Source: Chlorobiota bacterium (GTDB lineage Bacteria; Bacteroidota; Ignavibacteria; OLB7). From it: a stretch of 64,000 nt of DNA. The position numbers and the translations under genes are program-made. How positions within the stretch are numbered: the stretch's first letter is position 1; every line of letters begins with the position of its first letter. Where the stretch lies: the NCBI GenBank assembly GCA_016710285.1, contig JADJXR010000001.1, forward strand, positions 4,094,501 through 4,158,500, written 5' to 3'. The notes under the pieces were generated by a model, which did not search any database, was not told where the DNA came from, and was given only the letters and a program-made list of their open reading frames with translations. Below are positions 53,571 through 61,957 of this stretch, in pieces.

Positions 53571-54311
53571 TTACTTGTTATGCTTCCGCGCCTGCTCCAA
53601 GAAGGCTTCTGCGGCTGGGCTGTAGGGGCTTTTGAACGTTGCTGGCCAGTTGCTTTTGTCGCTCCAGAGTTTGTTCAAATTCTCCCGGGTTCCGGCATCC
53701 CCTCCGGTGAATCCTTCAATCAGCGATTCCTGCCGTTGGATCAGCGTTTGCGCTTCCGCGCTTGCGGGGTCCACGCCGTTGGCGGCGGCTTCCTCGATGT
53801 CGGCAATAAGCTGCCCCCACGCCTGCTGCCCCTGTGTGATTGTTTCCGGAGTGGCGCGTTTCTCAATCGCGTCAAGTTGCTCTGGGGTGTAGTATTCCTT
53901 CACCCATTCGTTGTTTGTTGCCATGGTGATTACCTTGATGATGTTGATGATCGTTTCCGAATCGGGATCGTTTCCGGCGGCAACGGTTTCCGCTTGCTGG
54001 ATTGCCCGAATTGCTTGCTCGATACGCCGCTGCTGTTCCTGCAGCAACGTCCGTTGCATTCGTAGCAGTTCGGCAAGGTTCAGCGTTTGTCCATCCAGCA
54101 GTTCCCGAATCTGGCGCAACGGAACGCCAATCCACTGCAGCGTGATGATCTGCTGCAGCCGCAGAAGGTCCGCATCGCTGTACAAACGGTAGCCCGCTTC
54201 GGAATGCCCGTGCGGTTTCAACAGCCCCAAGTGGTCGTAATGGTGAAGCGTCCGGACGGTCACCCCGGCCAACTTGGCAAACTGGCGTACGCGATAGATG
54301 CGTTCGTTCAT
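53571..54311 (-). CDS. MerR-family regulator with TipAS effector domain
   Basis: A 246-residue transcription factor. The MerR winged HTH is at residues 5-75 (YRVRQFAKLAGVTVRTLHHYDHLGLLKPHGHSEAGYRLYSDADLLRLQQI), with a dimerisation coiled coil to about 120. The C-terminal part (about 125-240; EWVKEYYTPEQLDAIEKR, AWGQLIADIEEAAANGVDP, NWPATFKSPYSPAAEAFLEQA) is the TipAS antibiotic/ligand-recognition domain known from TipA. ATG 54311 gives the MerR start; upstream codons have no family character. The gene is preceded by a typical MerR-type promoter with a 19-bp spacer (54365-54395), so it is probably autoregulated. The ligand is unknown. Confidence 0.9.
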   Translation of the reverse strand: MNERIYRVRQFAKLAGVTVRTLHHYDHLGLLKPHGHSEAGYRLYSDADLLRLQQIITLQWIGVPLRQIRELLDGQTLNLAELLRMQRTLLQEQQRRIEQAIRAIQQAETVAAGNDPDSETIINIIKVITMATNNEWVKEYYTPEQLDAIEKRATPETITQGQQAWGQLIADIEEAAANGVDPASAEAQTLIQRQESLIEGFTGGDAGTRENLNKLWSDKSNWPATFKSPYSPAAEAFLEQARKHNK

Positions 54312-54364
54312 CGGTGTTGAGCTATCGTTGAACAATCGTTGGAATAGCGTTGTTGCGTGGAAAC

Positions 54365-54395
54365 AAGATACAGGCTCACGTCGCGTCAGGGTCAA
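54365..54395 (-). promoter_or_regulatory. MerR-type promoter/operator with 19-bp spacer
   Basis: On the minus strand TTGACC (54390-54395) and TATCTT (54365-54370) are separated by exactly 19 bp. The spacer has an imperfect dyad, CTGACG-CGA-CGTGAG. Over-long spacers with a central dyad are the hallmark of MerR-regulated promoters, which the bound activator untwists. Transcription would start about 45 nt before the MerR ATG. Confidence 0.7.
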
Positions 54396-54526
54396 GCCTT
54401 TTCGGGAAGGAATTTTGTGAAGGGGTGTAGAGTTGATGGACAAATGCTTGGCGGATTCCGTTCCCATGCACCATATTCGCCGCGCACAGCCGTGGCTGTT
54501 CCTTCCCTAATCCAACGCTTTTTTTT

Positions 54527-55858
54527 ATGCCCAACCGCATCGCACTTCTTGGCGCAGGCTTAACCGGACCCCTTCTTGCGGTCTATCTGGCGCGCCGTGG
54601 CTACGCCGTGGACCTGTACGAACGCCGCCCCGATATGCGGGTCCACGACGTTGGTGGCGGGCGTTCCATCAATCTTGCGCTTTCCACCCGTGGGCTTCGG
54701 GCGTTGGAGGGGGTGGGGCTGCAGGCGGAGGTGCTGGCCGACGCAATCCGAATGCCCGGGCGGATGATCCATGCGTTGGATGGAAGCCTTGATTTCCAAC
54801 CGTACGGCAAAGTTGGGGAAGCCATTAACTCCATCTCCCGCTCGGGCCTGAACATCATTCTTCTGAACGCTGCCGAACGCGCAGGCGTGCGGGTCCACTT
54901 CAACGCCCGCTGCGAATCTGTCAGCCTGAAAGAACGGACCGCAACGCTGGTGAACGACCAAACCGGGGAACGGACCACCATCGCCCCCGAACGGCTGATT
55001 GCTGCCGACGGCGCGAACTCCTCGCTCCGTGCAGCAATGGAGTTGGAAATGCCCGGATTCGACTCGCGGACGGAGTGGCTGGAGCATGGCTACAAGGAAT
55101 TGGAGATTCCCCCCGGCCCCAATGGAGAGTTTCTGATGGAGCCGAACGCGCTCCATATCTGGCCCCGCCACGAGTTTATGATGATCGCGCTGCCGAACCC
55201 GAACGCAACGTTTACCTGCACGGTGTTCGCGGCATTCGATGGGGAGGATGGATTCGACACTGTGCTGGGGGATGATGCCGTGAACGGTTACTTCCAACGC
55301 CACTTCCCCGATGCCCTTCCGCTGATGCCGACGCTGCTGCACGACTGGCGCACCAACCCAAGCTCGCGGCTGGGGACGGTCTTCTGCGGGCCGTGGCACC
55401 TTGACGATTGGGGGCTGCTGATTGGCGACGCGGCTCACGCCATCGTCCCTTTTTACGGGCAGGGGATGAACTGCTGTTTTGAAGATTGCTTCGTGCTGGA
55501 TACCCTGCTTGCCGACAGCCACGACTGGGGGAGCATCATGCCGCAATTCTACGCGCTGCGGAAGCCGAACGCCGACGCAATTGCACGGCTTGCCGTCGCG
55601 AACTTCTTCGAGATGCGCTCGCGCGTGGTGGACCCGCACTACCTCCGCAAAAAATCTATCGAGGCCCGCCTGCACGAACTGTTCCCCGACCGCTGGATGC
55701 CGTTGTACAGCATGGTGACGTTCAGCACCATCGGCTACGCCGAAGCGTTGCAGCGTTCGGGCCAGCAGGATGCCTTGCTGCAAAGCGTTGGATTCGACAC
55801 TGTTGAGGGGGCATTGCAGCAAGGGAAGGAAGCAACGGAAAAAGCCCTGTGGGGGTGA
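54527..55858 (+). CDS. kmo: Kynurenine 3-monooxygenase
   Basis: A 443-residue FAD-dependent hydroxylase that converts L-kynurenine to 3-hydroxykynurenine with NADPH and oxygen. The Rossmann GxGxxG is at residues 9-14 (IALLGAGLTGPLLAVYLARRG), with GGRSINLALSTRG and RMIHALDGSLDFQPYGK matching KMO. The second FAD motif GDAAHAIVPFYGQGMNCCFEDC lies around 300-320. Length and order match bacterial KMO. No other kynurenine-pathway gene lies in the window. Tryptophan breakdown or de novo NAD synthesis via quinolinate is the usual role. Confidence 0.93.
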   Translation: MPNRIALLGAGLTGPLLAVYLARRGYAVDLYERRPDMRVHDVGGGRSINLALSTRGLRALEGVGLQAEVLADAIRMPGRMIHALDGSLDFQPYGKVGEAINSISRSGLNIILLNAAERAGVRVHFNARCESVSLKERTATLVNDQTGERTTIAPERLIAADGANSSLRAAMELEMPGFDSRTEWLEHGYKELEIPPGPNGEFLMEPNALHIWPRHEFMMIALPNPNATFTCTVFAAFDGEDGFDTVLGDDAVNGYFQRHFPDALPLMPTLLHDWRTNPSSRLGTVFCGPWHLDDWGLLIGDAAHAIVPFYGQGMNCCFEDCFVLDTLLADSHDWGSIMPQFYALRKPNADAIARLAVANFFEMRSRVVDPHYLRKKSIEARLHELFPDRWMPLYSMVTFSTIGYAEALQRSGQQDALLQSVGFDTVEGALQQGKEATEKALWG

Positions 55859-55875
55859 TGTTTTTTTAGATATTC

Positions 55876-55923
55876 CTGCGCCGGCAACATTGCTGCCGGC
55901 GCAGATTGCCAGCCAACTTTTTT
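55876..55923 (+). terminator. Probable terminator hairpin after kmo
   Basis: CTGCGCCGGCA (55876-55886), a 7-nt loop and the complement at 55894-55904 form an 11-bp GC-rich stem. A T run (55917-55923) follows 12 nt later, more distant than usual, so efficiency is uncertain. Confidence 0.55.
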
Positions 55924-56042
55924 TGCCGCATGCTTGCCTGCGCCGTGCATGCGTTGTATGTTCAGCCCCCCTTCTGCCCGCTGCCGCAGCGGGGCACGCA
56001 CGTCCTTCATCAACACTCTTTTCGGAGAAAGGGATCCCGCCA

Positions 56043-56465
56043 ATGCTTACCGCTACGCAATTCCAGCGCTCGGCCGCTGCAATTCTTACTCCGCTTCTTG
56101 CCATCCTTCTTGCGTTCACCTCCATTACGATTGCCGGGGAGAATGGAACCATTGTCCGCCGCGTGAAGTTTGCGCGTGGGAAAACCAGCACCGTTCTGCG
56201 TGGCACCATCAAAAAGAACCAGGAGGTGGTGTTTGTGCTGAATGCCAACGCTGGCCAAATGCTTACCGCCAGCGTTGACGCTTCCACGCCGAACAACGAT
56301 GTCGTCTTCTCCATCAGTGGCCCCAATGGCTCGCTGATGGATGCAGGAATGGAGATCACCACAACATGGCGCGGCCAGCTTCCGGCCAACGGCGAATACC
56401 GGATCACCATGGGGGTGATTGAATCGAAGTCGTCGCGCTATGCAATGAAGATTTCGGTGGAGTAA
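56043..56465 (+). CDS. Small exported protein with PPC-like beta domain
   Basis: A 140-residue exported protein. The signal peptide (AAAILTPLLAILLAFTSITIAG) is followed by one beta-sandwich-like domain: TTVLRGTIKKNQEVVFVLNANAGQMLTASV-like strands, then DVVFSISGPNGSLM and LPANGEYRITMGV, reminiscent of bacterial pre-peptidase C-terminal (PPC) domains. ATG 56043 is supported by the strong upstream GGAGAAAGGG. It stands alone between kmo and queA (convergent). Function unknown; such domains are usually binding or stabilising modules rather than enzymes. Confidence 0.7.
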   Translation: MLTATQFQRSAAAILTPLLAILLAFTSITIAGENGTIVRRVKFARGKTSTVLRGTIKKNQEVVFVLNANAGQMLTASVDASTPNNDVVFSISGPNGSLMDAGMEITTTWRGQLPANGEYRITMGVIESKSSRYAMKISVE

Positions 56466-56530
56466 ACTTCTTCCCCTGGGGCCGGAAGTCAGCTATTCAG
56501 ATTGGATGCGGGATGGAAACCGCGCAACGG

Positions 56531-57814
56531 TTACGGGGAAACGGAACCGCACCGCCCCTGAATCAGCAGCGAAGAATCGCCATAGCTGAGGAAGCGATAC
56601 CCTTCGCGCAGTGCCGCTTGGTACACCTGCTGCCACAGGTCATGGCCAAGAAACGCGCCAACCAGAAGAATCAATGTGCTTCCAGGTTGGTGGAAATTCG
56701 TCACCAACGCATCGCAGGCGCGGAACCGGTAGCCGGGAACAATCAAGATTTTTGTCCGGCCAGTCACGGCCTCCATCTGCTGGCTGCTGCGCCACCCCTC
56801 CACCGCCGCAAACGCTTCGTCGGGCAACGGAAGCGCGGGGTCCGATTCGGCCAAACGATACGGGTCCCACTGCGCAACGGAAAGCTCCGACGCGCCCCGG
56901 GCATCGCCGTCGTTCCGCAGCAGCCGCACGCCAAACCAGTAGAGCGACTCGACGGTTCGGAGTGATGTTGTCCCCACCATCACAAACGGCGCACCGACCG
57001 ATTCCCGCTGGCGTTTCCCCTGCTCAATCAGCGCCCGCATCATTCCGGCAGCGACGGCGATCCGCTCCTCGTGCATGTCGTGTTCGCCAATCTCCCCTTT
57101 CACTTGCTTGAACGTCCCCGCCCCAACATGAAGCGTCACCCGTGCGGTTTGGATTCCACGGCGTTGCAGCTCGGCAAAAATTTGGTTGGTGAAATGGAGG
57201 CCCGCAGTGGGCGCGGCCACCGCCCCCGATTGCTGGGCATAGACCGTCTGGTAGGACTCGGAATCGGATTCGTCGGCGGGGCGGTGGATGTACGGGGGGA
57301 GCGGGATGGAGCCGGCGGCATCCAGCAAATCGGCAAAGGGCAGCCCGGCGGGGGACCATTGAAACCGAACAGCAAAGCCGTCGGGAGCCGGTCCCAGCAG
57401 TGTGGCGGATAGCTGAACATCCTTCCCATTCATCGGGAACGTTCCCTCCACCGCAATTCCCTGCCGAAGCCTTCGCGCGCCGCCAACCATGCAGTTCCAC
57501 GTTGCCATTCCGCAGGCAGCAAGGGTGATAGCGGGATCGTGGGAAGGGGCAACTGGTTCCAGCAAAAAGAACTCCACGCGCCCGCCGGTCGGTTTCCGCA
57601 TCACGATGCGGGCGCGGACAACGCGGGTGTCGTTCATCACCAGAAGCGAATCCGCCGGCAGCAGTGCCGGAAGCTGGCGGAAGGTGTGGTGGGCAACGGA
57701 GCCATTGCGGGCATCGCACAGCAGCAGCTTACTTCCATCACGCTGGGCCAACGGGCGCACGGCGATGCGATCCTCGGGAAGGTGATAGTCGAAGATGTAG
57801 GGAGATGATTCCAT
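56531..57814 (-). CDS. queA: S-adenosylmethionine:tRNA ribosyltransferase-isomerase
   Basis: A 427-residue enzyme of queuosine biosynthesis that moves the ribosyl group of SAM to 7-aminomethyl-7-deazaguanine at tRNA position 34. Signatures are FDYHLPEDRIAVRPLAQRDGSKLL, LLVMNDTRVVRARI, PLPPYIHR, QQSGAVAAPTAGLHFT, HVGAGTFKQVKGEIGEHDMHEE and NFHQPGSTLILLVGAFLG. It is longer than the roughly 350-residue E. coli enzyme because of an insertion after GTTSLRTVESLYWFG, as in Bacteroidota QueA. It starts 64 bp downstream of prfC on the same strand and may be co-transcribed. Confidence 0.95.
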   Translation of the reverse strand: MESSPYIFDYHLPEDRIAVRPLAQRDGSKLLLCDARNGSVAHHTFRQLPALLPADSLLVMNDTRVVRARIVMRKPTGGRVEFFLLEPVAPSHDPAITLAACGMATWNCMVGGARRLRQGIAVEGTFPMNGKDVQLSATLLGPAPDGFAVRFQWSPAGLPFADLLDAAGSIPLPPYIHRPADESDSESYQTVYAQQSGAVAAPTAGLHFTNQIFAELQRRGIQTARVTLHVGAGTFKQVKGEIGEHDMHEERIAVAAGMMRALIEQGKRQRESVGAPFVMVGTTSLRTVESLYWFGVRLLRNDGDARGASELSVAQWDPYRLAESDPALPLPDEAFAAVEGWRSSQQMEAVTGRTKILIVPGYRFRACDALVTNFHQPGSTLILLVGAFLGHDLWQQVYQAALREGYRFLSYGDSSLLIQGRCGSVSP

Positions 57815-57877
57815 GGGACATTGTGATGGAAGTAGATAACTCCACGTACGGCATGGAAAAGCACAGGAGTTCCCTGG

Positions 57878-59470
57878 CTACACCGGAACCGCCTCCCCCC
57901 TCACCACTGGGCTGAACGTCACCTTCGGATTTTTCTCCTGTGCGGCGTTGATATGCCATTCGCTTTGGAAGAGCATCACCGGAAGATTGTCGGCATCGTT
58001 CACCACCACCGTGCCGCTGTACAGGAAGTTGCCAAGGTCCTCCTCGCTTCCAAACAGCCAGCGGGCCGCCACAAATGGGAGCGGAGCAAGGATCACATCC
58101 ACCCCATACTCTGCCTCCAGCCGGAACTTCACCACGTCGAACTGCAGCTGGCCAACGGCCGCCAAAATTGGGTCCGTGCTGTTTGGGGAGTACATCACCT
58201 GAATCGCCCCTTCCTCACGCAACTGCTCCAATCCTTTCTGCAACGATTTCCGCTTTGCTGGCGACGGGGTTCGCACGCTGGCAAAACGCTCCGGCGAGAA
58301 GTGCGGGATCGGCTCGAACTGCACCCCCTTCCCAGAAGTCACCGTGTCGCCAATGGCAAACACGCCAGGGTTCATCAGGCCGATGATGTCGCCTGGATAC
58401 GCTTCCTCCACCGTCTCCCGCTCCTGCGCAAACAACTTGTGGGGTCGGCTTAGCCGCACCTGCCGCCCGCTGCGGGTGTTCGTCACGCTCATGTCGCGCT
58501 CGAACTTACCGGAGCAGACCCGCAGGAACGCCACACGGTCGCGATGCTGGCGGTCCATGTTGGCCTGAATCTTAAAAACAAACCCCGTGAACGTCTCCGA
58601 TGCAGGGTCAAGCGGGCCGTTGGCGGTGCGGCGCGGTGCCGGCGGTGGCGCAAGGGAAACGAACCGCTCCAAGAAAAGATCAACCCCAAAATTGTTGACC
58701 GCGCTGCCGAAAAATGTTGGGGAGATTTCCCCCGTCAGGAAACGCTCATGGCTGTACTCAACGCCCGCCCCGCCAATCAACTCAAGGTCATCGCGAAGCT
58801 CGGAAAGCTCGCGCTGGCCAATCATGCCGGCCAATTTTGGGTCGTTCAAATCGGTCAGCTCCACCGGCGCGCGATAGGCCCCGTGGGCGGTGCGCTCGTA
58901 CAAATGGGCGCGGTGGTGAAGGCGGTCGTAAACGCCGCTAAACGTTGGGCCGGAGCCAATCGGCCAGTTCACCGGCCACGGCGCGATTCCGAACTCCCCT
59001 TCCAACTCATCCAGCAACTCCAACGCCGGGCGGCCCGGGCGGTCCAGCTTGTTGATGAAGGTGAAAATGGGGATGCGGCGGATGCGGCACACCTCGAATA
59101 ACTTGCGGGTTTGCGGCTCGATTCCCTTTGCCGAATCAATCAGCATCACCGCGCTGTCGGCGGCGGTAAGGGTGCGGTAGGTGTCTTCCGAGAAGTCCTC
59201 GTGGCCCGGGGTGTCCAGCAGGTTGATAGTGTGGTCCTCGTACTCGAATTGCAGGACCGTGCTGGTGACGGAGATTCCGCGTTGCTGCTCAAGCTCCATC
59301 CAATCGCTGGTGGCTTTGCGCATATTTCGCCGTGCCGTAACGGACCCCGCCAGCCGAAGCGCGCCGCCGTACAGCAGGAGTTTTTCGGTCAAGGTCGTCT
59401 TCCCCGCGTCCGGGTGCGAGATGATGGCGAAGGTTCGCCGCCGGGCTATTTCATGCTGCAATTCGCTCAT
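57878..59470 (-). CDS. prfC: Peptide chain release factor 3
   Basis: A 530-residue translational GTPase that recycles RF1/RF2 from the ribosome. G1 is SHPDAGKTT (residues 18-26), G3 DTPGHEDF, G4 NKLDR; the region QQRGISVTSTVLQFEY is the switch I stretch typical of RF3. The C-terminal part ends PVVRGEAVPV. Length is normal. ATG 59470 gives the canonical MSELQHEIARRRTFAIISHP; the frame is open upstream but without family character. TATCTTTG (59477-59484) lies only 6 nt before the ATG, suggesting a very short leader. queA follows 64 bp downstream. Confidence 0.95.
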   Translation of the reverse strand: MSELQHEIARRRTFAIISHPDAGKTTLTEKLLLYGGALRLAGSVTARRNMRKATSDWMELEQQRGISVTSTVLQFEYEDHTINLLDTPGHEDFSEDTYRTLTAADSAVMLIDSAKGIEPQTRKLFEVCRIRRIPIFTFINKLDRPGRPALELLDELEGEFGIAPWPVNWPIGSGPTFSGVYDRLHHRAHLYERTAHGAYRAPVELTDLNDPKLAGMIGQRELSELRDDLELIGGAGVEYSHERFLTGEISPTFFGSAVNNFGVDLFLERFVSLAPPPAPRRTANGPLDPASETFTGFVFKIQANMDRQHRDRVAFLRVCSGKFERDMSVTNTRSGRQVRLSRPHKLFAQERETVEEAYPGDIIGLMNPGVFAIGDTVTSGKGVQFEPIPHFSPERFASVRTPSPAKRKSLQKGLEQLREEGAIQVMYSPNSTDPILAAVGQLQFDVVKFRLEAEYGVDVILAPLPFVAARWLFGSEEDLGNFLYSGTVVVNDADNLPVMLFQSEWHINAAQEKNPKVTFSPVVRGEAVPV

Positions 59471-59476
59471 AGTTCG

Positions 59477-59484
59477 CAAAGATA
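59477..59484 (-). promoter_or_regulatory. Candidate -7 box (TATCTTTG) of prfC
   Basis: Minus-strand TATCTTTG, an exact match to TAnnTTTG, ends 6 nt before the prfC ATG. If used, the transcript would start at or near the start codon (leaderless). No -33 TTTG was seen at the expected place. Confidence 0.4.
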
Positions 59485-59682
59485 CGGGGGGGTAGAAATC
59501 GGGTGGGGTAACGGGTTGTTGGGTGGGATTGGTTGGATAGTGGTGATACCGAACAGAGTGAAGCCCGCCACCGCAGCAACCCCCTCCCCCAATTCTGGGG
59601 GAGGGGTAGCCGCCCCAACCACTTCTTTCAATCACTCATCTTCCTTGGCCATAGCCATTTGCTGCTGTTGTATATTCGCGCC

Positions 59683-60423
59683 ATGACCAAACTGAGCGTC
59701 AACCTCAACAAGGTTGCAACCCTGCGGAACACTCGAACGATTGGGATTCCAGAGATCACTCACGCCGCCCATCTGTGCGCCGCCGCCGGTGCCGATGGCC
59801 TCACCGTCCACCCCCGCCCCGACCAACGCCACATCCGCACGGAAGACGTTCTGGACCTTGCCACCTTCCTTCGCGATTGGCCCGGCATGGAATTCAACAT
59901 CGAGGGGAATCCGTTTCAGGAGTTCATGGAGCTTGCGTGCCGGGTTCGCCCAACCCAATGCACCCTTGTCCCCGACAGCCCCGAAGCCTTCACCAGCGAC
60001 CACGGCTGGGACCTGCTTGCCGAAGGGGAACGGTTGCGGCCAATCATCGAAACATTGCACGGCTATGGCTGCCGCGTTAGCCTGTTCATGGACCCGATTC
60101 CTGAGCAGATCCAGCGCGCAGCGGCAATCGGTGCCGACCGGATTGAGCTGTACACCGAACCCTACGCCGCCGCCTATTCGCGCGGGGAAGGCCAGCAAGC
60201 CGTTGCGGCCTACGCCAGCGCGGCGGAGTTGGCGGGGAGCCTGGGGCTGGGGGTAAACGCCGGGCATGACCTGAACCGCGAAAACTTGCCGCTGTTTCTA
60301 TCAGCCGTTCCCAACGTTCTGGAGGTCTCCATCGGCCATGCCCTTATCGCCGATGCCCTGGAGTTTGGATTGCCGGAGACCGTGCGGCAATATCTGGGCA
60401 TTGCGCACCGGGCGCGCGGGTAG
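59683..60423 (+). CDS. pdxJ: Pyridoxine 5'-phosphate synthase
   Basis: A 246-residue TIM-barrel enzyme that condenses 1-deoxyxylulose 5-phosphate with 3-amino-2-oxopropyl phosphate to form pyridoxine 5'-phosphate, the last ring-forming step of DXP-dependent vitamin B6 synthesis. The N terminus MTKLSVNLNKVATLRN is the Bacteroidota form. AGADGLTVHPRPDQRHI, QCTLVPDSPE, VSLFMDP, LGLGVNAGHDLN and VSIGHALIADAL complete the family pattern. ATG 59683 matches other PdxJ starts; TATATTCG lies 4 nt before it. A HAD phosphatase gene follows after 57 bp, then a sigma/anti-sigma pair. Confidence 0.96.
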   Translation: MTKLSVNLNKVATLRNTRTIGIPEITHAAHLCAAAGADGLTVHPRPDQRHIRTEDVLDLATFLRDWPGMEFNIEGNPFQEFMELACRVRPTQCTLVPDSPEAFTSDHGWDLLAEGERLRPIIETLHGYGCRVSLFMDPIPEQIQRAAAIGADRIELYTEPYAAAYSRGEGQQAVAAYASAAELAGSLGLGVNAGHDLNRENLPLFLSAVPNVLEVSIGHALIADALEFGLPETVRQYLGIAHRARG

Positions 60424-60480
60424 TGCGTTCCGTCATTTCTGCATCATTCATATCATCAACACGGCATTTGCTGCATATCC

Positions 60481-61227
60481 ATGCATTCCACCGTTATCAC
60501 CATTGATTTTTGGCAAACCTTGTTCGACGACAGCGGCGGCCCGCAGCGGAACGAGGAACGCCAAGCCGCGCTTCGCCAAGCGATTGCCAACGCCGGATAT
60601 TTCCGCGACATTGAGGAGATTGACACGGCGTTCCGGAGCATCTGGGAGTACTTCGACCACCACTGGCTGAACCACCACCGCACCCCAACTTCGCGGGAGA
60701 TGGTTGGGGAAATCTGCCAGCGGCTTGATCTTGAGCTTCCCGAGGAAGCGGTCGAGCAGGTGACGCAAACCTTTGCCCAGGGGGTGCTGAGCAATCCCCC
60801 GTCGTTGCTGCCTGGGGTGCCGGCGGCGTTGGAGTTCTTGGCCAATCGTGCGCCGCTGGCGTTGATCTCCGACACAGCATTCTCCCCGGGGCGGGTGCTG
60901 CGGGAACTGATGGAGCAAAAAGGGATTGCCAGTTACTTCAGCAATTTTATCTTCAGCGACGAAAGCGGCGTTGCCAAGCCCCACCCCGATGCGTTCCACC
61001 GTGCGGTGGAGCCGTTCGGCGGGGACTTGGGGAACTCGCTTCACATTGGCGACATCGAGCGGACCGACATCCGGGGGGCGAAAGGGGTTGGGATGAAAGC
61101 GATCCTGTATCGCGGCAACCACATCCCCCACAAATACGCCGACGACGGAACCGCTTCCGCTGCCGATGCAGTGATCACACACTGGGACCAGATGCCGGAG
61201 ATTTGGGAGCGAATTATGAGGGGTTGA
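60481..61227 (+). CDS. HAD-superfamily hydrolase
   Basis: A 248-residue HAD hydrolase of subclass IA (helical cap at about 20-110). Motif I is D9-F-W-Q-T13: the nucleophile Asp is present, but the usual second Asp (DxDxT) is Trp. Motif II LISDTAFSPG, motif III Lys in GVAKPHPDAF and motif IV GDIERTDIRGAK are intact. Loss of the second Asp normally removes the general acid/base used by phosphatases, so the reaction may differ or depend on another residue. It lies between pdxJ and an ECF sigma gene (10-bp gap), probably one operon. Substrate unknown. Confidence 0.83.
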   Translation: MHSTVITIDFWQTLFDDSGGPQRNEERQAALRQAIANAGYFRDIEEIDTAFRSIWEYFDHHWLNHHRTPTSREMVGEICQRLDLELPEEAVEQVTQTFAQGVLSNPPSLLPGVPAALEFLANRAPLALISDTAFSPGRVLRELMEQKGIASYFSNFIFSDESGVAKPHPDAFHRAVEPFGGDLGNSLHIGDIERTDIRGAKGVGMKAILYRGNHIPHKYADDGTASAADAVITHWDQMPEIWERIMRG

Positions 61228-61237
61228 TTAGAGGGCG

Positions 61238-61957
61238 ATGGAGCAAGGTGAGCAAAGCACGCCGGCAACGCAACCACGGGCTAAGAAGCAAGCATCATTT
61301 CCTGAGAATCAGCAACTCCATTGTCACCAGCCAGATTTTAACAAACCAGCGGCCGCACCGTTGTCCGTTTCTACCGATACCACCATTGATGCCGAATCGT
61401 TGGCGTTGAAGCTGCGCCAGCGGGATCGGCATGCGTTCCAGGTGATCTACGACCGCTACTCGGCGGCGTTGTATGGGGTGGTGATGCGGATTGTGCCAAT
61501 CGAGGAGCTGGCCGAGGATGTGCTGCAGGAAACCTTCGTGAAAATTTGGAAGAACGCCGAATCTTACGACAATTCCCGTGGGACGCTCTTCACCTGGATG
61601 CTGAACATTGCGCGCAACTCCGCCCTGGACAAACTCCGTTCCAGCGAGTACCGCCAACGCACAACAAACCGATCCATTGAGAATCTCGTAGGTGAGATTG
61701 ACCGCCAGCAAAACAGCAGTTTCAACCCGGAGACCATTGGCCTTCAAGAATTTGTGTTGAAGCTGAAGCCGGACCAGCAGCAGCTGATTGACCTGATCTA
61801 CTATCAAGGCTTCACCCAAAGTGAGGCTGCCGATGAATTGGGGATACCGCTGGGCACGGTCAAAACCCGCGTCCGCAGCGCGCTGATACGATTACGAGAA
61901 CTGATGAACGCCGAAACAGAACAAACGAAGCAAGCCCTTACCGAAAGATCACGTTGA
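61238..61957 (+). CDS. ECF sigma factor (SigK-like)
   Basis: A 239-residue RNA polymerase sigma-70-family factor of the extracytoplasmic function type. Region 2 is AFQVIYDRYSAALYGVVMRIV with the polymerase-binding AEDVLQETFVKIWKNAESYD (about 65-115), and region 4 is LIDLIYYQGFTQSEAADELGIPLGTVKTRVRSALIRLREL (about 180-225). An unusual low-complexity N terminus of about 50 residues precedes region 2; an internal start is possible. Its stop codon overlaps the TTG start of the anti-sigma gene by four bases, implying coupled translation. It probably responds to envelope stress, given its partner. Confidence 0.92.
   Translation: MEQGEQSTPATQPRAKKQASFPENQQLHCHQPDFNKPAAAPLSVSTDTTIDAESLALKLRQRDRHAFQVIYDRYSAALYGVVMRIVPIEELAEDVLQETFVKIWKNAESYDNSRGTLFTWMLNIARNSALDKLRSSEYRQRTTNRSIENLVGEIDRQQNSSFNPETIGLQEFVLKLKPDQQQLIDLIYYQGFTQSEAADELGIPLGTVKTRVRSALIRLRELMNAETEQTKQALTERSR

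Noticed and set aside
54560..56410. A 616-codon open frame on the minus strand
   Set aside because: It is antisense to kmo, which has clear family motifs; the translation is basic, low-complexity and has no recognisable domain.
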